This document shows, piece by piece, positions 16,279-26,200 of a stretch of DNA of 64,000 bases (position 1 is the stretch's first letter; every line of letters starts with the position of its first letter). Source of the DNA: Deltaproteobacteria bacterium (GTDB taxonomy: Bacteria; Desulfobacterota; Desulfobacteria; Desulfobacterales; SURF-15); the NCBI GenBank assembly GCA_019309565.1, contig JAFDFZ010000014.1, positions 1-64,000 on the forward strand. Direction: 5' to 3'. The translations under genes and the position numbers were made by a program. A model generated the notes under the pieces. It worked only from the letters and a program-made list of their open reading frames with translations. It did not search any database and was not told the origin of the DNA.

Positions 16279-17506
16279 AAATGACCTCCTGATATGCTTC
16301 AACATATTGCCGGGCTGCCTTCTGCCAGGTAAACCGTCTGTGAATCCGGTTAAAGCCCGCCTGCCCCATACTTGCGGCTTTTTGTGGGTGATCCAGAAGA
16401 TCAACAATGGCATGTGCAAGAGCATCGGAATCAGCAGGGGGAACCAGCAAACCGGCATCACCTACCAGTTCCGGCAGGGCTCCGGCTGTTGTGCTGATCA
16501 CCGGAGTTGCACAAGCCATGGCTTCCCCGGCGGGAAAGCCAAAACCTTCGTATACCGAGGGGATCACCGCAACAGCCGCTCTTGAGTATAGATCAGCCAG
16601 CCTAGAATCGCTGACGGTTCCGGTAAAATTCACAGAGCCCTGAAGACCAAGTGCTTTGACGATTTTCAGTATGTGGGCATCTTTCGGAGGCCTTCCCACA
16701 ATCGTGAGGCGAATTTTCCTTCTTCCCGATATTTTGGCAACGGCTTTGAGCAGGTATTTCAAACCTTTAAGAGGCATATCCGCACCGCTCAATGCGATCA
16801 CCCCCTGTCTTCTTATCCCGGGGCTCGGGCAAAACCGGGCGGTATCGATGCCGTTTGGTATGACCCTGAATTTTTCCCGCGGAATGCGAAACGCCTGGCT
16901 GATATCCTCTCGCGCTCGGTTTGAAACGGTGATGATGCACGGAAGTGCTCTTGATACCCGCTTCTGCATGCCGACAAAGGAGTACCATCGAAGCTGCTTT
17001 AGCTTGTGCCAAAATGAGCTGACCGATCTTATCGCCAGATCCCGATCGATGGTGATGGGATGGTGGATCGTTGCAATGGTCGGCATTATTCTCCTGATGC
17101 ATCCGATACTGTAAGAAAGGCTCTGGTTGTCGTGTATAATATCGTATCTGTGATATGTTCCATTTAGAAATCTACGGGCTCTGATACCAAAGGTTCTTGG
17201 CTCCGGAAATCCCATTGTAGAGACTTCCAGCCATTCGATCAGATTGATTGGATTGGAAAGCTCACGCAGGGAGGGCATTCTAAAAAGGTTCTGCGGGTTG
17301 TAAAGATCAAGAGAGGGAAGCTTAAAGAGCCGAACACCGTCATCCAGCCTTGGATATGGGGGGCCTGAAACCACATCCACCTGATGACCCAGATCTTTTA
17401 AGGCTCGGCTCAAATACCTGATATAGATCCCTTGGCCACCGCAGTGAGGATTGCCCCGATAGCTTAAAATACAGATTCGAAGCCGCCCCGGCGGTACTTC
17501 AGACAT
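16256..17506 (-). CDS. GT4-family glycosyltransferase
   Basis: 416-aa GT-B enzyme. The N-terminal acceptor half begins RICILSYRGNPHCGGQGIYI, with the glycine loop typical of GT4. The C-terminal donor half has VIPNGIDTARF, TIVGRPPKDAH and the EX7E-like VIPSVYEGFGFPAGEAMACATPVI. It transfers a sugar from a nucleotide donor to an unknown acceptor. ATG 17506 overlaps the stop of the CoA-transferase by one base (TGATG) and has GGAGG upstream, so the genes are coupled. Methyltransferase, GT4 and CoA-transferase together do not match a pathway I recognise. Confidence 0.88.
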   Translation of the reverse strand: MSEVPPGRLRICILSYRGNPHCGGQGIYIRYLSRALKDLGHQVDVVSGPPYPRLDDGVRLFKLPSLDLYNPQNLFRMPSLRELSNPINLIEWLEVSTMGFPEPRTFGIRARRFLNGTYHRYDIIHDNQSLSYSIGCIRRIMPTIATIHHPITIDRDLAIRSVSSFWHKLKQLRWYSFVGMQKRVSRALPCIITVSNRAREDISQAFRIPREKFRVIPNGIDTARFCPSPGIRRQGVIALSGADMPLKGLKYLLKAVAKISGRRKIRLTIVGRPPKDAHILKIVKALGLQGSVNFTGTVSDSRLADLYSRAAVAVIPSVYEGFGFPAGEAMACATPVISTTAGALPELVGDAGLLVPPADSDALAHAIVDLLDHPQKAASMGQAGFNRIHRRFTWQKAARQYVEAYQEVICDYHRLQ

Positions 17507-18669
17507 CAGACAACCTCCTCCAACTCGAGTCGCGCAATATCCTGCTCGGAATATCCCAGCTCTTTGAGAATGGTACGGGTATGTTCACCAAATTCAGGAG
17601 CGCAAGTTCTCAACGACCCCGGTGTTTCGGAAAGTTTGATCGGAATCCCAAGCGCATTTCCGGAACCTCTTTCGTCCGAATCCATCTCTGTCACCATCTT
17701 CCTGCCTTTCGTATGTTCACTGTTAAGAGCTTCTGCTATGCTGAGCACTGCCCCGAGACATGCATCCTTGTTAAAAAAAATTTTCATCCATTCATCCCGG
17801 GTTTTTTCCAAAAATTTCGCCCTTAGAAAATTGATGATTTCTGTTCTCCTCTCCTCGCTGTATTGCAAGGGAATATATTCTGGAACTTGAAAATACTGAC
17901 AAATCGTTTCCCAGAACCGCGGCTCCAGGGCACCAACTGTAAGGTATTTTCCATCGGCCGTCTTATAAATGTTATAGCAGGCATACTTTTGATACACCAA
18001 TGCCGCAGCTCTGGGTGAAAATTGTCCACGGCCCCAGATCATCCCGACGACAACGGGGAGCATGGCAAGGCAGCTATCCGTCATTGCGATGTCGATATAT
18101 TGCCCTTTGCCGATTTTCTCCCTTGAATACAGCGCAAGGGTAATTCCGATGGCAGCGTTAAGCCCGCCGACAATATCGGCCACCTGAATGCCCGGCACAC
18201 AGGGGATACCGTCTTCCGAACAGATAATGGACAAAATGCCGCTATGGCCCAGATAATTGATATCATGACCGGCAAGCTCCTTCAGTGGACTTTGCTGACC
18301 GTAACCGGTAAGCGAGCAATATATAATTTTGGGGTTTACGTTTCGAATCTGATGATACCCTACTCCCAGTCGCTCCACGACACCGGGTCGAAAGGTTTCA
18401 AGAATGACATCCGCTTTTTCCGCCAGCGCAAAGAATATCTTTTTCCCCTTTTCGGTTTTAAGATCTAGCGTCATATGCTCCTTGTTTCTATGAATACCTC
18501 TGGCGGCAGCGGACGTATAATCTTCCTTGAACCGCTTATGCTCGATACAAATAACCCGGGCGCCGTGATCGGCAAGGATCATGGAGCAGTAAGGGCCTGG
18601 AAGCAGCCTGGACAGATCCAGCACCAGACAACCGTTCAATGTGCCATGCAGAAAATGGTTTGCGCGCAT
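17506..18669 (-). CDS. CaiB/BaiF family III CoA-transferase
   Basis: 387-aa enzyme of the family III (formyl-CoA transferase, CaiB, alpha-methylacyl-CoA racemase) group. It starts with LVLDLSRLLPGPYCSMILADHGARVI, contains ETFRPGVVERLG, and has the catalytic aspartate in GHDINYLG. The racemase-like length and lack of a large insert would fit either a CoA-transferase or an AMACR-type epimerase. ATG 18669 has GGTGA upstream; a GTG 9 bp earlier is an alternative. First gene of the reverse set with GT4 and a methyltransferase. Confidence 0.85.
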   Translation of the reverse strand: MRANHFLHGTLNGCLVLDLSRLLPGPYCSMILADHGARVICIEHKRFKEDYTSAAARGIHRNKEHMTLDLKTEKGKKIFFALAEKADVILETFRPGVVERLGVGYHQIRNVNPKIIYCSLTGYGQQSPLKELAGHDINYLGHSGILSIICSEDGIPCVPGIQVADIVGGLNAAIGITLALYSREKIGKGQYIDIAMTDSCLAMLPVVVGMIWGRGQFSPRAAALVYQKYACYNIYKTADGKYLTVGALEPRFWETICQYFQVPEYIPLQYSEERRTEIINFLRAKFLEKTRDEWMKIFFNKDACLGAVLSIAEALNSEHTKGRKMVTEMDSDERGSGNALGIPIKLSETPGSLRTCAPEFGEHTRTILKELGYSEQDIARLELEEVV

Positions 18670-18856
18670 TGGGGTCACCGGCTGTGGAATTTTTTGTTTC
18701 TGTTGATAGGATTTTCAATTACCGTCAGTGACCAGGATTCGTCAAGGGCTTTTTATGTCAAGGTTGGGTAAAAAGGAGAGATGTGTTTAAGGACCTGTCA
18801 GTTCTTTTTGTACACACCCGGGATGGCGGTTTTCACGATAACAGGCTTATCGTATA

Positions 18857-19303
18857 TCAATCTATATCGTCAGGGGTATCGGTTTTCAATTCTATGATCG
18901 TCCCCTGGTTCAGCCGTTTCTTTTTTCTTTCCTGGAGGATCTCCTTTTGTCTTTTCAACACATATTGATGAATCCTCTCTGTGGCGTCTTTTGTAATTCC
19001 TTTAAAAGTGCAATGACAGAATCCATTTGTATCAACCGCTACGATCAGAAGATCTGTTTCAATCTCAGGACCGACACCGGGCAGTTCAATAGTTGTACTA
19101 AACCGATCCCCGTATTTGAACTGGTCGTTTTTGAAAGATAATCCAGCAGCGCCGATATCATTAATCTTGACTTCTTTTCCATCCAAAACAAACGTTATCG
19201 GAGCGTCTGCTGAAGGCTGAACCCGAAAAAATTTCCGCCGTTCTCTGGTTTCAAAAGAGAATATTTCGGTGTTCCTATCTTTCTGTTTTTTTCTCCAGAA
19301 CAA
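18857..19303 (-). CDS. PilZ-domain protein (c-di-GMP receptor candidate), coupled to motB
   Basis: 148-aa protein with a PilZ domain: RRKFFRV supplies the RxxxR c-di-GMP loop (R23, R27) and NDIGAAGLSF matches D-x-S-x-x-G except that glycine replaces serine. A basic helical tail (KRQKEILQERKKKR) follows. The TTG at 19303 is chosen because AGGAGGG lies six bases upstream; the open frame extends further but overlaps motB and lacks a site. It overlaps the end of motB by 29 bp, which points to translational coupling. A YcgR-like role in braking or tuning the stator is the natural inference. Confidence 0.78.
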   Translation of the reverse strand: MFWRKKQKDRNTEIFSFETRERRKFFRVQPSADAPITFVLDGKEVKINDIGAAGLSFKNDQFKYGDRFSTTIELPGVGPEIETDLLIVAVDTNGFCHCTFKGITKDATERIHQYVLKRQKEILQERKKKRLNQGTIIELKTDTPDDID

Positions 19304-20009
19304 ATTCAACCCTCCTGTTTCTTGCTCTGTTTTCAGGTGTATCGTTGGGCACGATGGGAAACAATTCTGCATAGCCGGTCGCCGTGAGCCGAAGGGGATC
19401 CACCCCACCTGAAATCAGATGTTTTAAAACCGTGGTTGCCCTAATTGCCGACAGCTCCCAATTGGAAGGGTACTGTTTATTCGATATGGGAATGTCGTCC
19501 GTGTGACCTTTGATATTAACATTGTATTCCGGATATGTCTGGATAATATCGATAATTTCATCCAAAATAGGAATGGCCGCCTCGTTAAATTTTGCAGATC
19601 CTGAGCCGAAAAGAACCTTTCCTCGAACCTGGATGATAATTTTCCCCGCCTTGGAATACACGATAATGTTTTCACTCTGATTTTTTCCATCGATAAACTC
19701 ATTGATGGTCTTGATCATCTCCTGCTCTCTGGAGCGAAGCCCGGTTAAGTTCTCGATGACGAAGTTCATGTCCTTTGCTTCCGGCACGTTGACCAGATCC
19801 AGCAAACCGATCTTTGGATTGGTCTCCCCCAGACTGACCTGAATGGATTTGATGGCATTTTTGAATTTTTCCAGGTTTAGTGTTGAAATTGAATAAAGAA
19901 GAACGAAAAAGACCAGCAGCAACGTCATCAGATCGGCAAATGTGACAATCCAGTCCGCCTTGTGCGATTTTTCCGAATATATGTCGTTTGAATTTCCGTC
20001 CGGTTCCAT
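19275..20009 (-). CDS. motB: Flagellar motor stator protein MotB
   Basis: 244-aa inner-membrane protein. One N-terminal transmembrane helix, DWIVTFADLMTLLLVFFVLL, carries the essential proton-binding aspartate D26. An OmpA/MotB peptidoglycan-binding domain fills the C-terminal half (VNIKGHTDDIPI, NWELSAIRATTVLKHL, NRARNRRVEFVL). With MotA it forms the ion-driven stator. It starts one base after motA ends. The PilZ gene begins within its last codons. Ion type (H+ or Na+) cannot be decided from sequence alone. Confidence 0.9.
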   Translation of the reverse strand: MEPDGNSNDIYSEKSHKADWIVTFADLMTLLLVFFVLLYSISTLNLEKFKNAIKSIQVSLGETNPKIGLLDLVNVPEAKDMNFVIENLTGLRSREQEMIKTINEFIDGKNQSENIIVYSKAGKIIIQVRGKVLFGSGSAKFNEAAIPILDEIIDIIQTYPEYNVNIKGHTDDIPISNKQYPSNWELSAIRATTVLKHLISGGVDPLRLTATGYAELFPIVPNDTPENRARNRRVEFVLEKKTER

Positions 20010-20010
20010 T

Positions 20011-20781
20011 TTAAGCCGTCCTCATGGCTGCCAGTGGCTTCCTTAGCCGTGCCGGTATGTATGATGAAAGCTTTTCATAAACGATCAACGGGTTGTTGAC
20101 CTCAAGGATGGATATGGCCCCTTCAAACATGATTTCAAGATTGATGACCTCAAGAACGGTTCTTGCTCTAAGCTTACCGGCAATGGGCAGGAAAAACATT
20201 GTGGACAGAAGAGAACCGTAAAAGGTGGTAAGCAGCGCCACCGCCATGGCAGGTCCGATGGTTGAGGGATCATGCATTTTGCTCAACATCTGGATCAGCC
20301 CGATCAGAGTGCCCAGCATCCCGAAGGCCGGTGAATAAGTTCCCATTTTTCTGAAAACATCCTGCACAACGTAATGCCGCATTTTGAGAGAATCGATCTC
20401 GGTGCGCAATGCCTGGCGGATCACCTCCTCAGAAGAGCCGTCTGCAATCAGATCGCACGCTTTTTTCAGGAATCGAGATTTGGTTTTTATATCCCCAAGC
20501 TCCAAAATCCCCTGCCGGCGGCTGATATGACAGAGCCTTATCATGGTGGCGACCATCTGGTTGGGATCTTCTTTTTCCTGGGTAAACACGAAATAGGCTG
20601 CCCGAAAGGCGTTGGCCACATCTTTGAACTGAAACGTCAAAAGGGTAGTGGCTGTGGTGCCTCCCAAAACGATCATCAAACTTGGCACATTGACGAAGTT
20701 ATAGACGTCTCCACCTAAAAAAATCGCACCAACAATAAGTCCCACACCCGAAAGAATGCCGATAAAGGAAGCAAAATCCAT
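20011..20781 (-). CDS. motA: Flagellar motor stator protein MotA
   Basis: 256-aa integral membrane protein of the MotA/TolQ/ExbB family. Hydrophobic segments lie near residues 5-25 and 28-50, then a cytosolic loop with charged residues, then two further helices (TYSPAFGMLGTLIGLIQML, about 150; AVALLTTFYGSLLSTMFFLPIA, about 185). The order and length match motA of the short, Bacillus MotP/PomA-like type. It is followed directly by motB. The organism should be motile; no other flagellar genes are in the window, so the stator locus stands apart. Confidence 0.9.
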   Translation of the reverse strand: MDFASFIGILSGVGLIVGAIFLGGDVYNFVNVPSLMIVLGGTTATTLLTFQFKDVANAFRAAYFVFTQEKEDPNQMVATMIRLCHISRRQGILELGDIKTKSRFLKKACDLIADGSSEEVIRQALRTEIDSLKMRHYVVQDVFRKMGTYSPAFGMLGTLIGLIQMLSKMHDPSTIGPAMAVALLTTFYGSLLSTMFFLPIAGKLRARTVLEVINLEIMFEGAISILEVNNPLIVYEKLSSYIPARLRKPLAAMRTA

Positions 20782-21007
20782 TCAGGCTCCTTGCCCATAT
20801 GCGATCTGGGGTTTATCCGCATGTAAAAATATGCCGCCGGCGGTCTCACATTTCATGACGCTTAAGCCTATGTCACAGACGATTAGCGCCCCGGTTCAAT
20901 CTTCTCTTACGGTCATATAATCGGTAATGAGGTGAAAAGCTTGAGGCGATTATTCGGTAAATTGACTTTTAAGGATCACCCAAGTTGTACCATATTAAGC
21001 GGTGCAT

Positions 21008-21649
21008 TTAAGGGTTGGAGGGAGAAGCAGGGCATGGGTTTCTTTGAAGAACCCCCAGGGTTTTGGTTTTGGGATGGGGACGAAACAGGCCTGAATCCAA
21101 AGCCAGCTTGTAGATACGATACGGCGCCTGTCCACCTTTGGCAGGATCCTCGAAGATATCGTGTATCAGCAGGTATCCTTCCGGCATTACATGGCCTGCC
21201 CAGGCGCTGTAATCTGTATACGCGGCCTTGTAACTGTGGCCTCCGTCTATGAAGATCAGGCTCAAAGGGGTGGTCCAGCAACGCGCTGCCAATTCGGAGC
21301 TGCATACGATGGGAATAACGGTATCTTCCAGTTGGGCAAGTTCAAGGGTTTTTCTAAATGCAGGAAAGGTATCCACTCGGTTGGCTTTTGGGTCGAATAC
21401 CCTGGCATCGAAATACTCCTGCCCCGGTTGGTGTTCCTCGGAGCCCCTATGATGATCGACGGAGAAAAGGATCTGCCGGTTTTCTTTACAGGCAGCACCT
21501 ATATAGACGGTGGATTTGCCGCAGTACCCGCCGATTTCAAGGCACGGCCCCTTAATGCTGGCTGTAAGGGCGATTTCGTATAAGCGTCGGCCTTCCTCTT
21601 CATCAAGAAAACCTTTTATTCTTTTTATCAAGGAGCTGTCAATCGACAT
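21008..21649 (-). CDS. Class I SAM-dependent methyltransferase (Methyltransf_24-like)
   Basis: 213-aa protein. CLEIGGYCGKSTVYIG is a Rossmann motif I of the CmcI/macrocin O-methyltransferase-like type, followed by ILFSVDHHRGSEEHQPGQEY and SLIFIDGGHSYKAAYTDYSAW, the family's substrate-side motif. ATG 21649 starts 22 bp after the ftsK stop; a longer frame would overlap ftsK. Function unknown beyond likely methyl transfer or a related SAM-fold activity. A gene-free stretch of 226 bp separates it from motA. Confidence 0.72.
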   Translation of the reverse strand: MSIDSSLIKRIKGFLDEEEGRRLYEIALTASIKGPCLEIGGYCGKSTVYIGAACKENRQILFSVDHHRGSEEHQPGQEYFDARVFDPKANRVDTFPAFRKTLELAQLEDTVIPIVCSSELAARCWTTPLSLIFIDGGHSYKAAYTDYSAWAGHVMPEGYLLIHDIFEDPAKGGQAPYRIYKLALDSGLFRPHPKTKTLGVLQRNPCPASPSNP

Positions 21650-21671
21650 GGTGGCTGAGAAGAAAAAAAGA

Positions 21672-23807
21672 TCATGGCATCTTATCGTATCCTGTAACCA
21701 GTACCTCTCTTGGCTTGACCCCATCCGAGGGCCCCACAATACCCTGCTTTTCCATTACTTCTATGATTCTCGCGGCTCTGTTGTACCCGATCCGAAGGTG
21801 TCGTTGAATCATGGATATGGACGCCTGACCTGTTCTGGTTACCAGCGCGACCGCTTCATCATACCTCTCGTCAAACCCATCGGTATCCGCCGCTTTTTCA
21901 TCTTCGACAGGGTGTTTTGTTACCGATGGGTCATATTCGGGTTTTTTCTGGGTTTTTAAAAAATTCGTGATTCTTGTGAGCTCCGCTTCGGAGATGTACG
22001 CCCCGTGGATCCTTTGAATTTTTGCAGTGCCTGGAGGTAAAAAGAGCATGTCGCCGTTTCCAAGAAGATTCTCTGCACCATTGGTGTCAAGAATGGTGCG
22101 GGAGTCTGTCTTGGATGACACCTGAAAAGACAGGCGAGTCGGAAAATTGGCTTTGATAACCCCGGTAAGCACGTCTACCGAAGGCCTCTGAGTGGCAAGG
22201 ATAAGATGAATACCGGCTGCTCTTGCCATCTGGGCAAGCCTGGTGAGCGCAATCTCCACATCTCTTGAGGCCAGCATCATCAGATCGGCTAGTTCATCGA
22301 TGACTATGACGATATAAGGCAAGCGCTTACCGTCGTCTGAAGATTCTTTTGCCACTTTGGTATTATACTGGTAAATGTTACGGGCCTGTCTTTCCGAGAG
22401 AAGCTCGTATCGCTGTTCCATTTCTTTGACAGCCCAAAAAAGCGCATGAGTGGCTTTCTTGGCATCCGTTACAACAGGTGTGATTAGATGGGGGATCCCG
22501 TCATAGATGGAAAGTTCAATGCGTTTTGGATCGATGATGATCAAACGCACATCATCCGGTATGGATTTATACAAAAGGCTGCAGATCATCGCATTAAGCG
22601 CCACACTCTTGCCGGAACCTGTGGCGCCTGCGATAAGCAGGTGAGGCATTTTATCCAGATCCGTAACCACAGGGTTTCCGACGATATCCTTTCCCAGACA
22701 GATAGTCAGCTTTGATTTGGATTTCTCGAAAGCCCCTGAAGAAACAATTTCCTTAAACCTTACGGTCTCTCGGACAAGGTTAGGAATTTCGATTCCGATA
22801 ACCGCTTTACCCGGAATAGGCGCCACCACACGTATGCTTGCCGCCCTTAAGGTCAATGCCAGATCGTCGGTTAAGTTGATGATCTTATTGATTTTAACCC
22901 CGGCAGCCGGTTCGTATTCGAACGTGGTCACCACGGGTCCGGGCGTTACCGCCACCACCTCACCGCTGACACCGAAATCGGACAGCTTCTTCTCCAGCAG
23001 CCTGGACTGCATTCGCAGGTTCTGCTCATCGGCGGCCGCGGGTTTTCTTTCCGGAGCATCCAGCAAATTGAAGGACGGCATCTTAAAACCGCTATCCACA
23101 TTCATGAATTCAAACACGTCCTGTTTAGGAACCGGAGCTGTTTTAACGGAGCCGGGAGGAGGCTTTTTTATTTTAATTTTTCTTTTTTTCTTCAACGCCT
23201 GTTCCTGGCGAAAACGGGCCAGTTTTCGGGTTTTTTTCCGGCGCTCGTTCCATTTGAAAAAAAGGGTGACGATGCGCTCTTTAAGATAATTACCCATCTT
23301 CCATGAACGATTGAAGAGGTTTATAAGGGAAAATCCGGTAACGAGAATAAACCCGATCATCCATAACAGAATCAGAATAACGGAGGATCCGATGATGTTC
23401 GTGTATTGGATCAAAATCGATTTTGCGGGAAGGCCGATAAGGCCGCCTGCGGGGAATCTGGTGCCCAAAAGAACATAGGAAGGCTTGTGCAGGGCCATCA
23501 GGCTGCCGGTTGCAAGAACAAGCAGAATCCCACCAGCGATAGTTGAAACCAACTTCTTTGCCGGCTGGTTGCAGAAGAAGTGAATGCTTAAAAAAAGAAG
23601 CAGGATGGGAATCCAGAACGCTCCCAGACCAAAAAGCCCAATAAGTGTTCCAGCCGAATAGGATCCCAACAGCCCGAACAGATTCTGAATCTTCTGCATA
23701 GCTTTGGGGTTGAAAAAGGAAGGATCGGCCGCGCTGTAAGATAAAAGACTCATCAATGAGAAAATCACCATAAAAAAAAGGCAAATGCCGGCAATCTCTT
23801 TACGCAT
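21672..23807 (-). CDS. ftsK: DNA translocase FtsK/SpoIIIE
   Basis: 711-aa protein. Four hydrophobic helices occupy about residues 1-165, a short basic/proline linker follows, and the motor begins near 250. Walker A is GATGSGKSVALNAM; DPKRIELSIYDGIPHL and VIVIDELADLMM follow; the winged-helix gamma domain that reads KOPS-type sequences ends the protein (RTGQASISMIQRHLRIGYNRAARI). It pumps chromosome ends through the closing septum. The short linker makes it a compact FtsK. The gene lies 24 bp after RNase J. Confidence 0.95.
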   Translation of the reverse strand: MRKEIAGICLFFMVIFSLMSLLSYSAADPSFFNPKAMQKIQNLFGLLGSYSAGTLIGLFGLGAFWIPILLLFLSIHFFCNQPAKKLVSTIAGGILLVLATGSLMALHKPSYVLLGTRFPAGGLIGLPAKSILIQYTNIIGSSVILILLWMIGFILVTGFSLINLFNRSWKMGNYLKERIVTLFFKWNERRKKTRKLARFRQEQALKKKRKIKIKKPPPGSVKTAPVPKQDVFEFMNVDSGFKMPSFNLLDAPERKPAAADEQNLRMQSRLLEKKLSDFGVSGEVVAVTPGPVVTTFEYEPAAGVKINKIINLTDDLALTLRAASIRVVAPIPGKAVIGIEIPNLVRETVRFKEIVSSGAFEKSKSKLTICLGKDIVGNPVVTDLDKMPHLLIAGATGSGKSVALNAMICSLLYKSIPDDVRLIIIDPKRIELSIYDGIPHLITPVVTDAKKATHALFWAVKEMEQRYELLSERQARNIYQYNTKVAKESSDDGKRLPYIVIVIDELADLMMLASRDVEIALTRLAQMARAAGIHLILATQRPSVDVLTGVIKANFPTRLSFQVSSKTDSRTILDTNGAENLLGNGDMLFLPPGTAKIQRIHGAYISEAELTRITNFLKTQKKPEYDPSVTKHPVEDEKAADTDGFDERYDEAVALVTRTGQASISMIQRHLRIGYNRAARIIEVMEKQGIVGPSDGVKPREVLVTGYDKMP

Positions 23808-23831
23808 GAGAAACCCTCGATAATAAAGCGC

Positions 23832-25484
23832 TCATACCTCTATGATGAACGGTAATATAACCGGCCGTCGGCCTATGGTAAAGTAAAAATACTGCCTCAA
23901 CGCTTTCTGAACCTTGTCTTTGATGATCTGAACCCGCTTGATCTCTTCGGTGCCCACCTCTTCAACGACTTCCAGGATCACGCATATGGCGTCATCAAGC
24001 AGATGTCCGGTTTCTGTTTCAAATACAAATCCTCGCGAGTCGATCTCAGGTCCATAGATCACTACACCGGTTTCCTCGTCAAATGCCATTTTCACCACTA
24101 CAAGTCCATCTTCAGATAGAATTCTCCTTTCCTTGAGCACACTTCTGCCCACATCACCGATTCCTTTCCCGTCGATCAACACTCTGCCGGTTACGATCTC
24201 ACCGTTTAGTCTTGCACCCGATTCGTCGAATTCGATCACCTTACCGTTTTCGGCCAGAAGAATCCTGTGCTTTGCGATCCCCATCTCTTCGGCCAGTCGG
24301 GCATGGAGAATCAGGTGTCGGTATTCGCCATGGATGGGTATGAAGAATCGTGGCTTGGTGAGCCGAATCATCGTCTTCAGTTCATCTCGAAACGCATGGC
24401 CCGAAACATGAATGGCCGATATCTTTTCATATATGACGTCCGCACCCAGTTTATAGAGCTTATTGATGATGTTTGCGATGGCCTTTTCGTTACCGGGAAT
24501 AAATTTTGAAGAGAGAACCACCGTATCTCCCTTCCTAACTTTGATCTGCCGATGATTTCCATCGGCCATACGTGCAAGCGCGGACATGGGTTCTCCCTGG
24601 CTGCCGGTGGTGATGATGACGATTTCATCATCCGGATAGTCGTCGATTTCGCTTATGTCAATTTCCAGGCTGTTAGGAATATGAATATATCCAAGGCTGC
24701 GGGCGATATCGATGCTTATTTCAATGCTTCTCCCATTAAACACCACCTTACGACGGCGCGCGTTTGCGATGTTAACTATCTGTTGAATGCGGGCGATGTT
24801 TGAAGAAAAAAGAGATATAATGATCCGCCCTTTACTGGCTTCCGTGATCTTGGCAATGGTATTTCCAATTTCTATTGCAGAAATCGTGTGGCCCTCTTTC
24901 TCCACATTGGTGGAGTCCGACAGCAGGGCCAAAACCCCCTGTTCGCCGTATTTCGCAAACGCTCTGGAATCGGTTGTCATCCCTTTTATGGGTGTGGTAC
25001 TGATTTTGAAATCTCCGGTATGGATAATTCTTCCATAAGGAGTTTGAACGGCAAGACCAATACCATCCACAACACTGTGGCTGACCCGAATAAATTCGAG
25101 TTCAAATTCCCCGATTTTGAGTTTTTCTCCAGGTCGTATTTCATGCAGGCCGCCCGTAGCCTGAACTTCGAATTCTCCAAGCTTGTGTTTTACGATCCCC
25201 AGCGTGAAAGGGGTTCCGAAAACGGGCGTATCAATTTCTTTCAGCAGGTAGGGAAGCGCTCCTATGTGGTCTTCGTGGGAATGGGTAAGAACGATACCGG
25301 AAATCTTTGCGCTCTTCTCTTTGATATAACTCATGTCGGGGATAACGTAATCTACCCCCAGCATATAATCCTCTGGGAACATCAGCCCGGCATCGACAAC
25401 AAACATCGTGTTGCCGTATTCAAACACCATCATGTTCAGGCCGATTTCCCCAAGGCCTCCTAGAGGGATAATTTTTAATCTCAT
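23832..25484 (-). CDS. rnj: Ribonuclease J
   Basis: 550-aa metallo-beta-lactamase/beta-CASP ribonuclease. The zinc motif is LTHSHEDH (H68, H70, D72, H73), followed by HTGDFKI and SDSTNVEKEGHT, with HVSGHA and FIPIHGEYRHL in the beta-CASP part. It combines endonuclease and 5-prime exonuclease activity in mRNA turnover and RNA maturation. It overlaps plsC by 4 bp (ATGA) and precedes ftsK. The length matches standard RNase J1/J2. Confidence 0.95.
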   Translation of the reverse strand: MRLKIIPLGGLGEIGLNMMVFEYGNTMFVVDAGLMFPEDYMLGVDYVIPDMSYIKEKSAKISGIVLTHSHEDHIGALPYLLKEIDTPVFGTPFTLGIVKHKLGEFEVQATGGLHEIRPGEKLKIGEFELEFIRVSHSVVDGIGLAVQTPYGRIIHTGDFKISTTPIKGMTTDSRAFAKYGEQGVLALLSDSTNVEKEGHTISAIEIGNTIAKITEASKGRIIISLFSSNIARIQQIVNIANARRRKVVFNGRSIEISIDIARSLGYIHIPNSLEIDISEIDDYPDDEIVIITTGSQGEPMSALARMADGNHRQIKVRKGDTVVLSSKFIPGNEKAIANIINKLYKLGADVIYEKISAIHVSGHAFRDELKTMIRLTKPRFFIPIHGEYRHLILHARLAEEMGIAKHRILLAENGKVIEFDESGARLNGEIVTGRVLIDGKGIGDVGRSVLKERRILSEDGLVVVKMAFDEETGVVIYGPEIDSRGFVFETETGHLLDDAICVILEVVEEVGTEEIKRVQIIKDKVQKALRQYFYFTIGRRPVILPFIIEV

Positions 25485-26200
25485 GGCGGGATGTTTTTAC
25501 CTTTTTCAAATCTATCGCAAATCCTGCCCCTGACTTTCTCCATAAGAGCGTCTTTTGTTTTTCGGGTAAAATTTAAGGTATCGATGGGTTCGGTAATCTC
25601 GAGCATTACGTTTCCGGATTCGATTCGAAGCTTGTCCCTGGGCATGATAGACCATGTACCATGCAGGACAACCGGAACAATAGGCACTCCTGAATCGATG
25701 GCCAACACAAAACCGCCTTTTTTAAATGGTCTAATGCTGCCGTCCCTGCTGCGCGTGCCTTCAGGAAATATGAGGACCGAAACACCGTTCTTAACGGTTT
25801 CGGCTGCTTTTTTAAGGCTGGCAAAAGCGGATCTGCGGTCCGACCGGTCGATACTGATGTATCCTGCGCGCTTCATGGCAATGCCGAACAGAGGTATCCT
25901 GAAAAGCTCCGCTTTCGCAAGCCAGCGGAACTGGACTTTCAAATATGCAAGCAGAACCGGAATATCGAAATTACTCTGATGATTCGACATGAATATATAA
26001 GACCTGCCGGGGTCAATATTGGAAAGCCCTCTGACAGTCACCTTGATCCGCGAGGCGAACAGGATGGACCGTGCCCAGCTTCTGGCAACCAAATGGGGAA
26101 ATTTGCCGGTGCGGTCGAAAAATGACCCCATAATGGCAATACTGCCGAAAAGAATGGTCACAAACACTGTCCATATCACCACAAATAGGGTACGTATCAT
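25481..26200 (-). CDS. plsC: 1-acyl-sn-glycerol-3-phosphate acyltransferase
   Basis: 239-aa membrane-associated acyltransferase with an N-terminal hydrophobic helix (IRTLFVVIWTVFVTILFG). The catalytic HX4D motif is NHQSNFD, substrate motif IFPEGTRSRDG, and VPIVPVVLHG follows, as in PlsC. It makes phosphatidic acid from lysophosphatidic acid. ATG 26200 is preferred; an in-frame TTG at 26233 has no ribosome site. It is the first gene of the plsC-RNase J-ftsK run and overlaps RNase J by 4 bp. Confidence 0.92.
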   Translation of the reverse strand: MIRTLFVVIWTVFVTILFGSIAIMGSFFDRTGKFPHLVARSWARSILFASRIKVTVRGLSNIDPGRSYIFMSNHQSNFDIPVLLAYLKVQFRWLAKAELFRIPLFGIAMKRAGYISIDRSDRRSAFASLKKAAETVKNGVSVLIFPEGTRSRDGSIRPFKKGGFVLAIDSGVPIVPVVLHGTWSIMPRDKLRIESGNVMLEITEPIDTLNFTRKTKDALMEKVRGRICDRFEKGKNIPP

